A stretch of 64,000 nucleotides of DNA from Pacificispira sp002696645 (GTDB taxonomy: Bacteria; Pseudomonadota; Alphaproteobacteria; UBA8366; Aestuariispiraceae), in NCBI RefSeq assembly GCF_048892425.1, contig NZ_JBLZHU010000006.1, positions 62,001 to 126,000 on the forward strand, given 5' to 3'. The translations under genes and the position numbers were made by a program. The notes under the pieces are model-generated. The model was not told where the DNA came from. It saw nothing but the letters and a program-made list of their open reading frames with translations, and made no database searches. Shown one piece after another: positions 55,865 through 63,518 of the stretch (the stretch's first letter is position 1; the number at the start of each line of letters is the position of its first letter).

Positions 55865-55891
55865 ATGATCCCTTATTTTTAAAGGGGTTAT
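55865..55891 (+). terminator. Candidate hairpin after infA
   Basis: About 28 bases after the infA stop, CCCTT (55870-55874) pairs with AAGGG (55882-55886), extended by weaker A-U and G-U pairs. No convincing U-run follows. It could be the infA terminator; confidence is low. Confidence 0.35.
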
Positions 55892-55978
55892 TATGTCTAT
55901 GCGATTGTCGAAAATTTTACTTTAAATCGTACTCTTTCTTCCTATCTGATGATGAATCATGAATAGGAAGGTAAGCAC

Positions 55979-56641
55979 ATGAAATATTTATTAAAATCAC
56001 TGATTGTATTAGTGGTGATAATGTTTGGAAACACCACTTCTTTCGCACAAGACCAAGCCGTCATTGGAAAGGTTACGCGCCTGCAAGGCAGCGCAAGCGA
56101 ACTGCGTGGGACAGCAGCCCAGTCGCTAGAGGCTGGGTCGTTAATTCACGCCGGGGCGGTGGTCGAAACCGGCGCGGAGTCGAGGCTGGAAGTCGTTTTC
56201 ATTGATGCTTCTCAATTAACCATGGGCGGTGATGCGCGCATCCAGATGGATGAACTGGTATATTCCACATCCAACCCTGACGCTAGCGGCCTTCAGGCAT
56301 TTGAGGTTCTTGCCGGAACCTTCCGGTTTCTTAGCGGGGCGGTTGGTCGCAATGACCCCCAATCTGTTCGGATCAGCACACCTGTGGCCACGATTGGTAT
56401 TCGCGGGACGGATTTGTTCGGCGGGCCCTTGGAGGCTGGAATGCCGCCGGGACAATTGCATTATGGTTTCATGCTGATATCAGGTGCCATCGATGTTCGG
56501 GGGCGGCAGGGCACGGTCACTCTGGATGAACCCAATGAGGGAACGTTCCTTCCTATGTCGGGAGAGGCCGCGCCAACAGAACCGACCATATGGTCACAGA
56601 ATGCCATTGATGAGGCCTATGCCTCCGTCGCCTTTGAATAA
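55979..56641 (+). CDS. Secreted FecR-domain protein
   Basis: The 220-residue product has a signal peptide (about 1-23, ending FAQ) and a FecR domain from about residue 25 to 135. The pattern is KVTRLQGSASELRGTAAQSLEAGSLIHAGAVVETGAESRLEVVFIDASQLTMGGDARIQMDELVY, then VRISTPVATIGIRGTDLFGG. It lacks a membrane anchor and a sigma-factor partner, so it is probably a periplasmic or surface FecR-domain protein, not a sigma regulator. Adjacent to infA, convergent with the GntR gene. Confidence 0.83.
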   Translation: MKYLLKSLIVLVVIMFGNTTSFAQDQAVIGKVTRLQGSASELRGTAAQSLEAGSLIHAGAVVETGAESRLEVVFIDASQLTMGGDARIQMDELVYSTSNPDASGLQAFEVLAGTFRFLSGAVGRNDPQSVRISTPVATIGIRGTDLFGGPLEAGMPPGQLHYGFMLISGAIDVRGRQGTVTLDEPNEGTFLPMSGEAAPTEPTIWSQNAIDEAYASVAFE

Positions 56642-56653
56642 GGTTTAACCTGT

Positions 56654-57295
56654 TCAGGATGTCAGCTTGATCGATGCTTCGATCAGATGTGTCCGTAACA
56701 GTTTCACAGCACGGCGCGCGTCTCGTTGCTCTATGCAGCGATACAGCGCGTCGTGCTGTTCCAACCAATGGGGCTCGTTTGTCGCAAGGGTGGAATACTG
56801 TGCCCAATAGGCCTGAACGCTGGCTCGCAGCGACTCTATGATCTCCACCTGTTTAAGACGTCCTGACAGGCGGTAGATCGTTCTGTGGAACTCATTATCT
56901 GCCGCCCGCCAATCACCACCATCCGCTTCCAATCGACACAATCTTAGCGCCCGTCGGATGGCAGGAAGGTCTTCATTCTTTATGGCCTTTATCGCCCGGT
57001 CTAATGCGTCGCATTCCAGGATCAGTCGCAGGTCATAGATTTCTGTTATCTGGTCGGTTGTCAGCTTTGTGACAACTGCGCCGCGATTGGCTTCGATGCT
57101 GACCAATCCTTCGGAACTGAGTTTGAACAGGGCATCGCGTACTGGGACTCGGCTTACGGCGAACCTTTTTGCCAAGTCTTCCTGATGCAAATGGGTGCCG
57201 GGCAGGATCGTTCCCGCCTGAATATCCGCTTTTAGTGTTTCCACGATAGCATCTGCCAATGAGACCGATTTTCTGAGCATTGACAATGGCTTCAT
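56654..57295 (-). CDS. GntR family transcriptional regulator (FadR/VanR-like, FCD domain)
   Basis: 213 residues with an N-terminal winged helix (ADIQAGTILPGTHLHQEDLAKRFAVSRVPVRDALFKLSSEGLVSI) and an all-helical FCD ligand domain containing the metal/effector pattern IYDLRLILECDALDRAI and ADNEFHRTIYRLSG. The gene is divergent from osmC, and a 12-bp perfect palindrome lies 12 bases before its start. It probably represses itself and perhaps the osmC gene in response to an organic acid. Confidence 0.9.
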   Translation of the reverse strand: MKPLSMLRKSVSLADAIVETLKADIQAGTILPGTHLHQEDLAKRFAVSRVPVRDALFKLSSEGLVSIEANRGAVVTKLTTDQITEIYDLRLILECDALDRAIKAIKNEDLPAIRRALRLCRLEADGGDWRAADNEFHRTIYRLSGRLKQVEIIESLRASVQAYWAQYSTLATNEPHWLEQHDALYRCIEQRDARRAVKLLRTHLIEASIKLTS

Positions 57296-57307
57296 CCTGC
57301 ATGTATA

Positions 57308-57319
57308 AATGTATACATT
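57308..57319. promoter_or_regulatory. GntR/FadR-type operator palindrome
   Basis: AATGTATACATT is a perfect 12-bp palindrome between the divergent GntR-family and OsmC genes, matching the AT-rich TGTATACA core that FadR-subfamily regulators use. It overlaps the TGTATAAATGTATACATT region likely to contain the promoter. The link to this regulator is inferred from position and motif. Confidence 0.65.
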
Positions 57320-57401
57320 GAATTATAATCGATTCTTGCTTCTGTGCAACCATCCAGATGTGAAGGGAGGCTGAGGCAAAAGGCGGTTCATAAGGATCAT
57401 C

Positions 57402-57875
57402 ATGGCCGGAAAAACACATCACTATGAAATTACCGTTGAATGGACCGGCAATCGCGGGCAGGGGACGTCAAGCTACACGTCCTATGGCCGGGATCATGAA
57501 GTAAGAGCGCTGGGCAAGCCGCCAATATCGGGATCCGCGGACCCGGCCTTTCGAGGCGATAGCGAGCGCTGGAACCCTGAAGACCTGCTGGTCGCGTCTC
57601 TATCAGCCTGTCACAAGCTTTGGTACCTGCACCTGTGTGCTGTCTCGGGAATCGTAGTTAGTGCGTATGAGGACACGGCGACCGGTCGGATGGTGGAAGA
57701 CCCCCAAAAGGGTGGCTACTTCACGGAAGTGACTTTACGCCCCAAGGTCACAATCACGGGATCGTGCGATATGGACCAGGCTCGGTCCCTGCACCATCAG
57801 GCCCACGAAAAATGTTTCATCGCGAATTCTGTTACATTTCCAGTTCTGTGTTATCCCGAAATCGTGCAGGCCTGA
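57402..57875 (+). CDS. OsmC family protein
   Basis: Thiol peroxidase family (OsmC/Ohr fold) of 157 residues. The first reactive Cys lies in LVASLSACHKLWYLHLCAVSGI and the second in HHQAHEKCFIANSVTFPV. Members reduce organic hydroperoxides. An AAGGATC site precedes the ATG at 57402. It is transcribed away from the GntR-family regulator, which may control it. Confidence 0.88.
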   Translation: MAGKTHHYEITVEWTGNRGQGTSSYTSYGRDHEVRALGKPPISGSADPAFRGDSERWNPEDLLVASLSACHKLWYLHLCAVSGIVVSAYEDTATGRMVEDPQKGGYFTEVTLRPKVTITGSCDMDQARSLHHQAHEKCFIANSVTFPVLCYPEIVQA

Positions 57876-57891
57876 CAAACCGCATTCCGTA

Positions 57892-58869
57892 TTATTGGCG
57901 CAGAAAGAATTGAACCGGCAGAACCAGTTCCATTTGTTGCATCGGCATATCGTCGGGTATGCTGGGAAGCGGCTGGGCCCGCTCGATCATCGCCATCACT
58001 TCCTTGTCCAGCACACGATAGCCTGAGCTTTGTCGCAGTCGGTGCTCCAGCACTCGACCGTACCGATCAATGACAAAATACAACAGCGCGGTTCCTTCCT
58101 GGCCCCGTTTCTGGGCCGATCTGGGATATTCCTTGTGTCGCGCTAACCAGGCTTGCAGCGTAGCAATGTAATCGGCCGTGCTGCCAGGAATACCGCCAGC
58201 AGCCTGGGCATCCGCACTGCCTGCCTCTCGGCTGTTTTCGTGACCGGCCTTTCCCTGATTGCCCGAAACTGCCGCGGGGGCCGACGCGGTCTGCACCTCT
58301 TGTACCGGGTTTGGTTCGGCTGTCTGCACCGCTGGCGCTTCGACAGGCTTCGGCGTTTCTGGTTGTTCTGTGACCGGCTTTTGTGCAACCGGCTTTTCCT
58401 GCGGTTTGGGTCGCTGAGGCTCCGGCGGTTTTTCCGGCATGACAGGCAGCTCTTCAGATATGATTTCGATCACCTCCTCGGGTTCCGGCGGGGTGATCGG
58501 CTCCTGAACATCAACAACATCAACAGCCTCAGCGATTTCAATCACCTCTTGAGGGGGAGGGGGCGGCTCTATTGTTTGCACATCGGGCGGAGGATCCTGC
58601 GGGGTTACCGTTTCAACAGGCGCCTCGACCATTTCGGCCTCTGATACGTCAGGTTGGACGGGAACTGCGCTGCCCGGTGATCCCCCGATTGGCCCCAGGG
58701 ATACCTCGATGCCGCCTGTCCCGGCACTAACCGCCCCAGGGGGTGGGTCGTTTTGCCATAATACTGCCCCCGCAACCCCGGCATGCAGAACCACAGCAAG
58801 ACAAAGGCCCAGGGACCATTGATGCGGTTTGATCCAGTAGGTAGGCGCGGAGTCTAACGTTACGCTCAT
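57892..58869 (-). CDS. tonB: Energy transducer TonB
   Basis: Couples the inner-membrane proton gradient to outer-membrane receptors. The layout is classical: an N-terminal membrane helix (about 17-38), a Pro/Glu/Val-rich periplasmic spacer from about 75 to 200 with repeats such as PEKPPEPQRPKPQEKPV, and a C-terminal TonB domain containing KRGQEGTALLYFVIDRYGRVL and LPVQFFLR. Length 325 residues. It overlaps the exbD gene before it by 4 bases. Confidence 0.92.
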   Translation of the reverse strand: MSVTLDSAPTYWIKPHQWSLGLCLAVVLHAGVAGAVLWQNDPPPGAVSAGTGGIEVSLGPIGGSPGSAVPVQPDVSEAEMVEAPVETVTPQDPPPDVQTIEPPPPPQEVIEIAEAVDVVDVQEPITPPEPEEVIEIISEELPVMPEKPPEPQRPKPQEKPVAQKPVTEQPETPKPVEAPAVQTAEPNPVQEVQTASAPAAVSGNQGKAGHENSREAGSADAQAAGGIPGSTADYIATLQAWLARHKEYPRSAQKRGQEGTALLYFVIDRYGRVLEHRLRQSSGYRVLDKEVMAMIERAQPLPSIPDDMPMQQMELVLPVQFFLRQ

Positions 58870-59285
58870 TGAAGCACTTCCGGTTCAGGGACAGGAACCG
58901 TCAGCAGTTTCAGGCGAGTGACACCGATTTTATGAAGCTTTTCCATCACACTGATAACTGCCGTCGCGTTGATTCCGCCATCGGCCCGCAACCGCACCAG
59001 AGTTTCCGGGTTTTCCGCAAGGCGTGGCGTCAGCGTCGCGATCAGGTCCGACTGTGACACAACCACGCCATCCAAGGCGATCTGGCCGTCTGATCCCATC
59101 AGGATCTGGACATCCATTTCCCCAGGAGAAGCCTGGCTGGCGGAGTGTGCCGGATCAATCTTGAAGGGATCACTGGCGCTCAGGCTGCCTGCCAACATGA
59201 AGAAAATCAGCAGCAGGAATACCACATTGATCAAGGGTAGGATGCGGTCATCCTCATTCTTTGGGCGTGGGGGGGTAAAATGCAT
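58866..59285 (-). CDS. exbD: Biopolymer transport protein ExbD (second copy)
   Basis: Subunit of the TonB motor. 139 residues with one N-terminal membrane helix (about 17-36: ILPLINVVFLLLIFFMLAGS) carrying the usual Asn/Leu start of the ExbD helix, and a periplasmic domain. The canonical Asp in the helix is replaced by Asn (PLINVVFLLLIFF), whereas the neighbouring paralogue has PLIDVVFILLVFF. It is overlapped by tonB. Confidence 0.88.
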   Translation of the reverse strand: MHFTPPRPKNEDDRILPLINVVFLLLIFFMLAGSLSASDPFKIDPAHSASQASPGEMDVQILMGSDGQIALDGVVVSQSDLIATLTPRLAENPETLVRLRADGGINATAVISVMEKLHKIGVTRLKLLTVPVPEPEVLQ

Positions 59286-59289
59286 GGCT

Positions 59290-59709
59290 TTATTGCCCCT
59301 GGCTCTGGATCAGGGACATATCCACCACATTGCTGGCCGCAATACGATCCAACAGATCAATGGCCTGTTGATAGGAAATTCCGGGCGCGGCCTTGACGAT
59401 GACTTTCTGTTCCGGATTCTTTGCAACACGCGCGGAAATTTTCTCGCTCAAGACCGCCATAGAAACACGTTCCCCGGAAAGGCGAATGCCATCGGGGCGC
59501 AACTCAACCATCAGGGCCCCTTCCGCTGACGACCGCCCACGCGCATCACTTGGCGTATTCAGGTCAATTGCACGCCAATCCAGAAAGGAAGAGGCCAGCA
59601 TGAAGAACACCAACAGGATGAAGACAACATCGATCAACGGCGTCAAACTGATCATGGGTCGTTTTCGCTGACCCTGTGCCGCAAGCGATGTTGGGATACC
59701 GGTATTCAT
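59290..59709 (-). CDS. exbD: Biopolymer transport protein ExbD (first copy)
   Basis: Subunit of the TonB motor, 139 residues. The membrane helix SLTPLIDVVFILLVFFMLAS holds the proton-carrying Asp (D27 region), which the neighbouring exbD copy lacks. It sits between exbB and the second exbD with gaps of a few bases. Two ExbD paralogues in one operon occur in several alphaproteobacteria; the pair may form a mixed motor. Confidence 0.92.
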   Translation of the reverse strand: MNTGIPTSLAAQGQRKRPMISLTPLIDVVFILLVFFMLASSFLDWRAIDLNTPSDARGRSSAEGALMVELRPDGIRLSGERVSMAVLSEKISARVAKNPEQKVIVKAAPGISYQQAIDLLDRIAASNVVDMSLIQSQGQ

Positions 59710-59714
59710 GGACC

Positions 59715-60557
59715 CTATTCTCCTGCCAATGCGGGTACTGTATGGAATCTGGGCTGTTGACGGGATGAATTGGCCGCAGAAGCCGGCACCACCTCATCGG
59801 TGGACAGATCCTGTGTGAAAAGCTGGGTGACATAATTGTCCATGTTATGCGCCAGTCGGTCGACGCGGCGTTCCAGCCAGTTCAAAATGACAACAACAGG
59901 CATCGCCACGGCCAGGCCAACGGCGGTGGTCAGCAGGGCAACCCAGATACCACCGGACAAAATTGCCGGATTTACCTGATTTCCAGCAGATTCCAATTGT
60001 TGGAAGGCGGTGATCATGCCCAAAACCGTGCCAAACAAGCCCAGCAGGGGCGCCAGGGAGGCGATTACTTCGAGCGGCCGGAACCAGGCCCGCATATTCT
60101 GTAGAACATCGCCGCCATAGCGCATGACCTCTTCCCGGATCATGGTGTCGGGCAGGCCCCGATGATGCCCCCTGAGACCACGCGCGATTGCTTGTGCAAC
60201 AGGGTTCCGCGATTTCCCTGCCGTCGAAATAGCCTCTTCAATGCGACCGGCGCGCCATAACGCCAAAGCGGTCTTTGCGGGTTTTAGGTCATTCAGGCGC
60301 GCATTTCTGAACTGCAACAGTTTCACCAGGATAATCGCAAGCGCTATGACCGACATTGCGACCAGAATCATCACAACCGGGCCGCCTGCCTGCAGGAAGT
60401 CATATGCCCGGTCCAGAAGGGTAGTATCCATCGCACCGTCTGGCACGGATCCATCCAGTGCGGGCGTCCCATCCAACGTGGTGGCATCTGCGCCAGTCCC
60501 CTGAACTGGGTCCTGTATCTCGGGAACAGGGGCGGGCGTTTGTGTTTCGGTTTCCAT
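59715..60557 (-). CDS. exbB: MotA/TolQ/ExbB proton channel family protein
   Basis: Motor stator subunit. 280 residues with three membrane helices: residues about 55-78 (GGPVVMILVAMSVIALAIILVKLL) and the pair around 160-185 (VIASLAPLLGLFGTVLGMITAFQQL) and 205-230 (GGIWVALLTTAVGLAVAMPVVVIL). The N-terminal 45 residues are Pro/Asp/Thr-rich, an extension before the first helix. It is the first gene of exbB-exbD-exbD-tonB, with a Fur-box-like site upstream. Confidence 0.9.
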   Translation of the reverse strand: METETQTPAPVPEIQDPVQGTGADATTLDGTPALDGSVPDGAMDTTLLDRAYDFLQAGGPVVMILVAMSVIALAIILVKLLQFRNARLNDLKPAKTALALWRAGRIEEAISTAGKSRNPVAQAIARGLRGHHRGLPDTMIREEVMRYGGDVLQNMRAWFRPLEVIASLAPLLGLFGTVLGMITAFQQLESAGNQVNPAILSGGIWVALLTTAVGLAVAMPVVVILNWLERRVDRLAHNMDNYVTQLFTQDLSTDEVVPASAANSSRQQPRFHTVPALAGE

Positions 60558-60900
60558 TGCGAATGATCCTCAGTTGCACATTTCGTCCGCACCATATTGT
60601 GACTGAGAAGCATTATCAAGGTAGGTTGTTGTGATTGATACTTTTTGTCGAAAGATCAAAATTAATAATGATCCAACAATCGAGCCTGTAATAATTGCCC
60701 GCGCCGTTCTGTCCCATTGATTGCGTTGCCTGTCCTATAGGGGCGGCAATGGTTTTCGCAGATCATTTAGGAAATTCGTGCATTTTCAGCATAAGACCAC
60801 TGACATTTTATCCTGCGGTGCATGCATTGTGATTGTCCGCAAGGGGGCCACTTATGGGACGACGCCTATGGGGACTTTTTAAAGATCTTGGAGATATGAC
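60558..60900. other. Intergenic region between the exbB operon and the OYE-family gene
   Basis: 343 bases without a gene. Contains divergent promoters: a Fur-like box (60604-60618, listed) on the exbB side and a purine-rich ribosome site (TTGGAGATATGAC) before the OYE gene. An AT-rich stretch (60640-60680) may be the exbB promoter. Confidence 0.5.
60604..60618 (-). promoter_or_regulatory. Fur-box-like operator upstream of exbB
   Basis: On the minus strand the 15 bases read TGATAATGCTTCTCA, close to the Fur consensus TGATAATGATTATCA (differences in the centre and one arm). It is about 47-61 bases before the exbB ATG, a typical operator distance, and iron control of a TonB system is expected. 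It also resembles an Irr/other iron box, so the exact regulator is uncertain. Confidence 0.5.
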
Positions 60901-62013
60901 ATGGACCACAGCCTTCCCTTGAGCACGGATATCCTGTTCCGGCCCTTGACGCTTAACGGCCTGGCGCTGAAGAACCGGATTGTGATGGCGCCGATGACGC
61001 GCAAGTTGAGCCCGAATGGGGTTCCTGGCGCAGCAGTAGCGGACTATTACCGCCGTCGCGCCGAAGGCGGCGTTGGTCTGATCCTTACAGAAGGCACCAC
61101 AATCAATCGGCAGGCCGCGTCAAATGACTCTGGCATTCCGAATTTTCATGATCCGGAAAGTCTCGCAGGCTGGGCCAACGTCGTTTCTGCGGTTCATGCT
61201 GCAGGTGGGCGGATCGCCCCGCAACTGTGGCATCAGGGATTGGTGCGCCAGGCGGGCACGGGCCCTTATCCGAATGCACCTACAGAGGGGCCATCGGCCA
61301 CCGTGCCGGGAAGCAAGGCGATGACGGACACGGATATTGCCGAGACAATCGATGCCTTTGCCACGGCGGCGGCAGCGGCCAAGAAGATCGGCTTTGATGC
61401 GGTGGAGCTGCATGGCGCGCATGGCTATCTGATCGATGAGTTCCTGTGGTCTGGCACGAATAGCCGCACTGACGGCTATGGCGGCGATGCCATCGCCCGC
61501 ACGCGCTTTGCCACAGAGGTTATATCGGCCGTACGTGCTGCCCTGGGACCGAACTTCCCGCTGATATTCCGGTTCTCCCAGTGGAAGGGCCAGGATTACG
61601 ATGCGCGTCTTGCGGAAACGCCAAAAGAGCTGGACGCCCTGCTGACCCCTCTGGCCGATGCGGGTGTTGATGTATTCCACGCCTCAACCCGTCGTTTCTG
61701 GCAGTCAGAATTTGAAGGGTCTGATCTGAATCTGGCTGGCTGGACCCGCAAGCTTACCGGCGTACCAACCATCAGTGTTGGCTCCGTCAGCCTGGGCGGA
61801 GAAGATTTCTTTGGCCAGATCCGGGGAGATTCCACCGGTGCCCCCATCGCCAGCCTGGACGACCTTGTCCAGCGGATGAGCGACGACGAATTCGACCTGA
61901 TCGCCGTCGGCCGCGCCCTGATCAGCAACCCCGACTGGGCCAATCTGGTCCAGACCGGCAACGCGGACCAACTGCGCCCATTTGAGAAGAAGATGCTGGC
62001 GACATTGGACTGA
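60901..62013 (+). CDS. NADH:flavin oxidoreductase/Old Yellow Enzyme family
   Basis: FMN enzyme that reduces activated double bonds, nitro groups or similar. 370 residues. OYE motifs are LKNRIVMAPMTR (FMN-binding start), AEGGVGLILTEGT, PQLWHQG, and the active site helix VELHGAHGYLIDEFL, where the pair is H...H rather than the common H...N. C-terminal FDLIAVGRALISNPDWANL binds FMN phosphate. It stands alone between the TonB operon and a glutathione S-transferase gene. Confidence 0.93.
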   Translation: MDHSLPLSTDILFRPLTLNGLALKNRIVMAPMTRKLSPNGVPGAAVADYYRRRAEGGVGLILTEGTTINRQAASNDSGIPNFHDPESLAGWANVVSAVHAAGGRIAPQLWHQGLVRQAGTGPYPNAPTEGPSATVPGSKAMTDTDIAETIDAFATAAAAAKKIGFDAVELHGAHGYLIDEFLWSGTNSRTDGYGGDAIARTRFATEVISAVRAALGPNFPLIFRFSQWKGQDYDARLAETPKELDALLTPLADAGVDVFHASTRRFWQSEFEGSDLNLAGWTRKLTGVPTISVGSVSLGGEDFFGQIRGDSTGAPIASLDDLVQRMSDDEFDLIAVGRALISNPDWANLVQTGNADQLRPFEKKMLATLD

Positions 62014-62556
62014 TGTGGTGGGAGTGCAATATGAATATCGATCCCGAGCCATGTCGTGGGATATCATCATAATTGGGAAAGTTCAGGAGAAATGGCGGGC
62101 CGTGCGGGATAGCGATGAGAACTATCTCTACTCCATAGCCCTCCATGACCCTGCAAAATAAATGTAAGCATGAAGTAATGGCCTTGACGACGCCTGACCG
62201 ATGCCAACGGCCTGACGGTAGAAGGTGCGGATGATCTGGATCAGCTTTGCCCGGTACAACGGCTTTCTTGAGCCGGGGTTGGACGTGAAGTTCACAACGA
62301 GGTTGCGCCGATGCTCCGATACCGGCGCTTGATCAGTTGACTTGGATCAAACCCACCCGCGCTGCGTATGAGTACAGTCCATCCCACTCGATCCAAACGA
62401 CGCACGCGCTCTGCCGCGCGCCGGGAGAAATCGAGTCGTCGCGCGGTTCGGTCGTGTTCCTTGTGCATCTTCTGGCCGATGCCACAGGAAGACGAAGGGA
62501 AGGCTGCGGCAGTTCGACCAGACAATAGCGTCAAGCACCTAGAAGGAAGAAGCGAC
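62014..62556. other. Intergenic region with open but unrecognised sequence upstream of the GST gene
   Basis: 543 bases with no gene I can support. Several frames are partly open on both strands but lack family signals, and stop codons interrupt them. The last 180 bases have a base and codon style (many GCG/CGC triplets) like the GST gene, different from the older-looking flank, which may mark a remnant or insertion. Confidence 0.4.
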
Positions 62557-63189
62557 ATGCTGACAATCCACCACCTTTATCCGTCGCGCGCCGAGCGCAT
62601 CCTGTTTCTGGCCCATGAGCTGGACATCGAACATGAGGTCGTCGCCTATCACCGGGATCCCGAGACACGGCTTGCGCCGCCCGAACTGAAGACGATCCAT
62701 CCGCTGGGATCATCGCCAGTGATCGTGGACGATGGGCTGTGCATCGCTGAGTCGGGGGCGGCGGTGATGTATCTGACACGAAAATATGGCGGCGGCCGGC
62801 TGTTACCCGAACCGGGCAGCCCCGAGGCGATCCGCTGCGAGGAATGGGTGCATTTCAATGAAGCCACGCTCATGGCCTGGGTCGTGAACGTGATGATCCT
62901 GCAAATGGCGGGCGCGGCAGGAACGCCAACCCACGAATTCGCGACTTTACGGGTCGGCCGCTATATCGCCTATATGAACGATGCGCTGGAGGGGCGTGAT
63001 TTTCTCTGCGGCGACGCGATGACCATGGCCGATATCATGACGGCCTTCTCGCTCGATTTCATGATGAATGTCTCGATGCCGGGCCTGTTCGATTTTCCCG
63101 GCATGGCCGAGGCCACGGCATTGACCGCCTACGCCGAGCGCCTGCGCGCCCAGCCCGGCTATCTCTACAGTCAGCGTCGGGACTTCTGA
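62557..63189 (+). CDS. Glutathione S-transferase family protein
   Basis: 210-residue glutathione transferase. N-terminal thioredoxin-like domain (HLYPSRAERILFLAHELDIEHEVVAYHRDPETRLAPPELKTIHPLGSSPVIVDDG, then ESGAAVMYL) and a C-terminal helical domain (GRDFLCGDAMTMADIMTAFSLDFM). ATG 62557 follows AAGGAAGAAGCGAC; the frame runs upstream to 62368 without homology. Its codon use has more GCG/CGC than most neighbours, hinting at recent acquisition. Confidence 0.9.
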   Translation: MLTIHHLYPSRAERILFLAHELDIEHEVVAYHRDPETRLAPPELKTIHPLGSSPVIVDDGLCIAESGAAVMYLTRKYGGGRLLPEPGSPEAIRCEEWVHFNEATLMAWVVNVMILQMAGAAGTPTHEFATLRVGRYIAYMNDALEGRDFLCGDAMTMADIMTAFSLDFMMNVSMPGLFDFPGMAEATALTAYAERLRAQPGYLYSQRRDF

Positions 63190-63329
63190 AGTCCCGGCGT
63201 CAGCACCGGAGGTGCTACGCTACCTGGTTTGGAGTGCGAGAACCGCGCTTGCGACGCAATGATCAGAAAACTCTATCTTATTGGTATTCAATAAAATACT
63301 TGACTTGGCATGCGGTAATCGGCGGAATT

Positions 63330-63419
63330 TGGCGGACAGGGTGGGATTCGAACCCACGGTACGGTTTCCCGCACGCTAGTTTTCAAGACTAGAGCCTTCA
63401 ACCGCTCGGCCACCTGTCC
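63330..63419 (-). tRNA. tRNA-Ser (anticodon UGA)
   Basis: Read on the minus strand, it is a 90-base serine tRNA with a long variable arm. The acceptor starts GGACAGG and ends CCTGTCC plus G discriminator and an encoded CCA. The D arm begins GGCCGAG, the anticodon arm is CTAGT-CTTGAAA-ACTAG (anticodon TGA at 63385-63383), and the T arm contains GTGGGTTCGAATCCCAC. It reads UCA and, by wobble, other UCN codons. Confidence 0.97.
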
Positions 63420-63518
63420 GCTGTTCTGAGGGGTGAGCTGCCCATCAGGTGGCGGTGATTAGCATTATCGGGAGTGATCTATCAAGCCTGGATCACAGAA
63501 ATTGTAACATTCTGTGCA

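Noticed and set aside
62368..62556. N-terminal extension of the GST gene
   Set aside because: The first 63 residues are Arg/Ser-rich with no GST homology, and the ribosome site fits ATG 62557.
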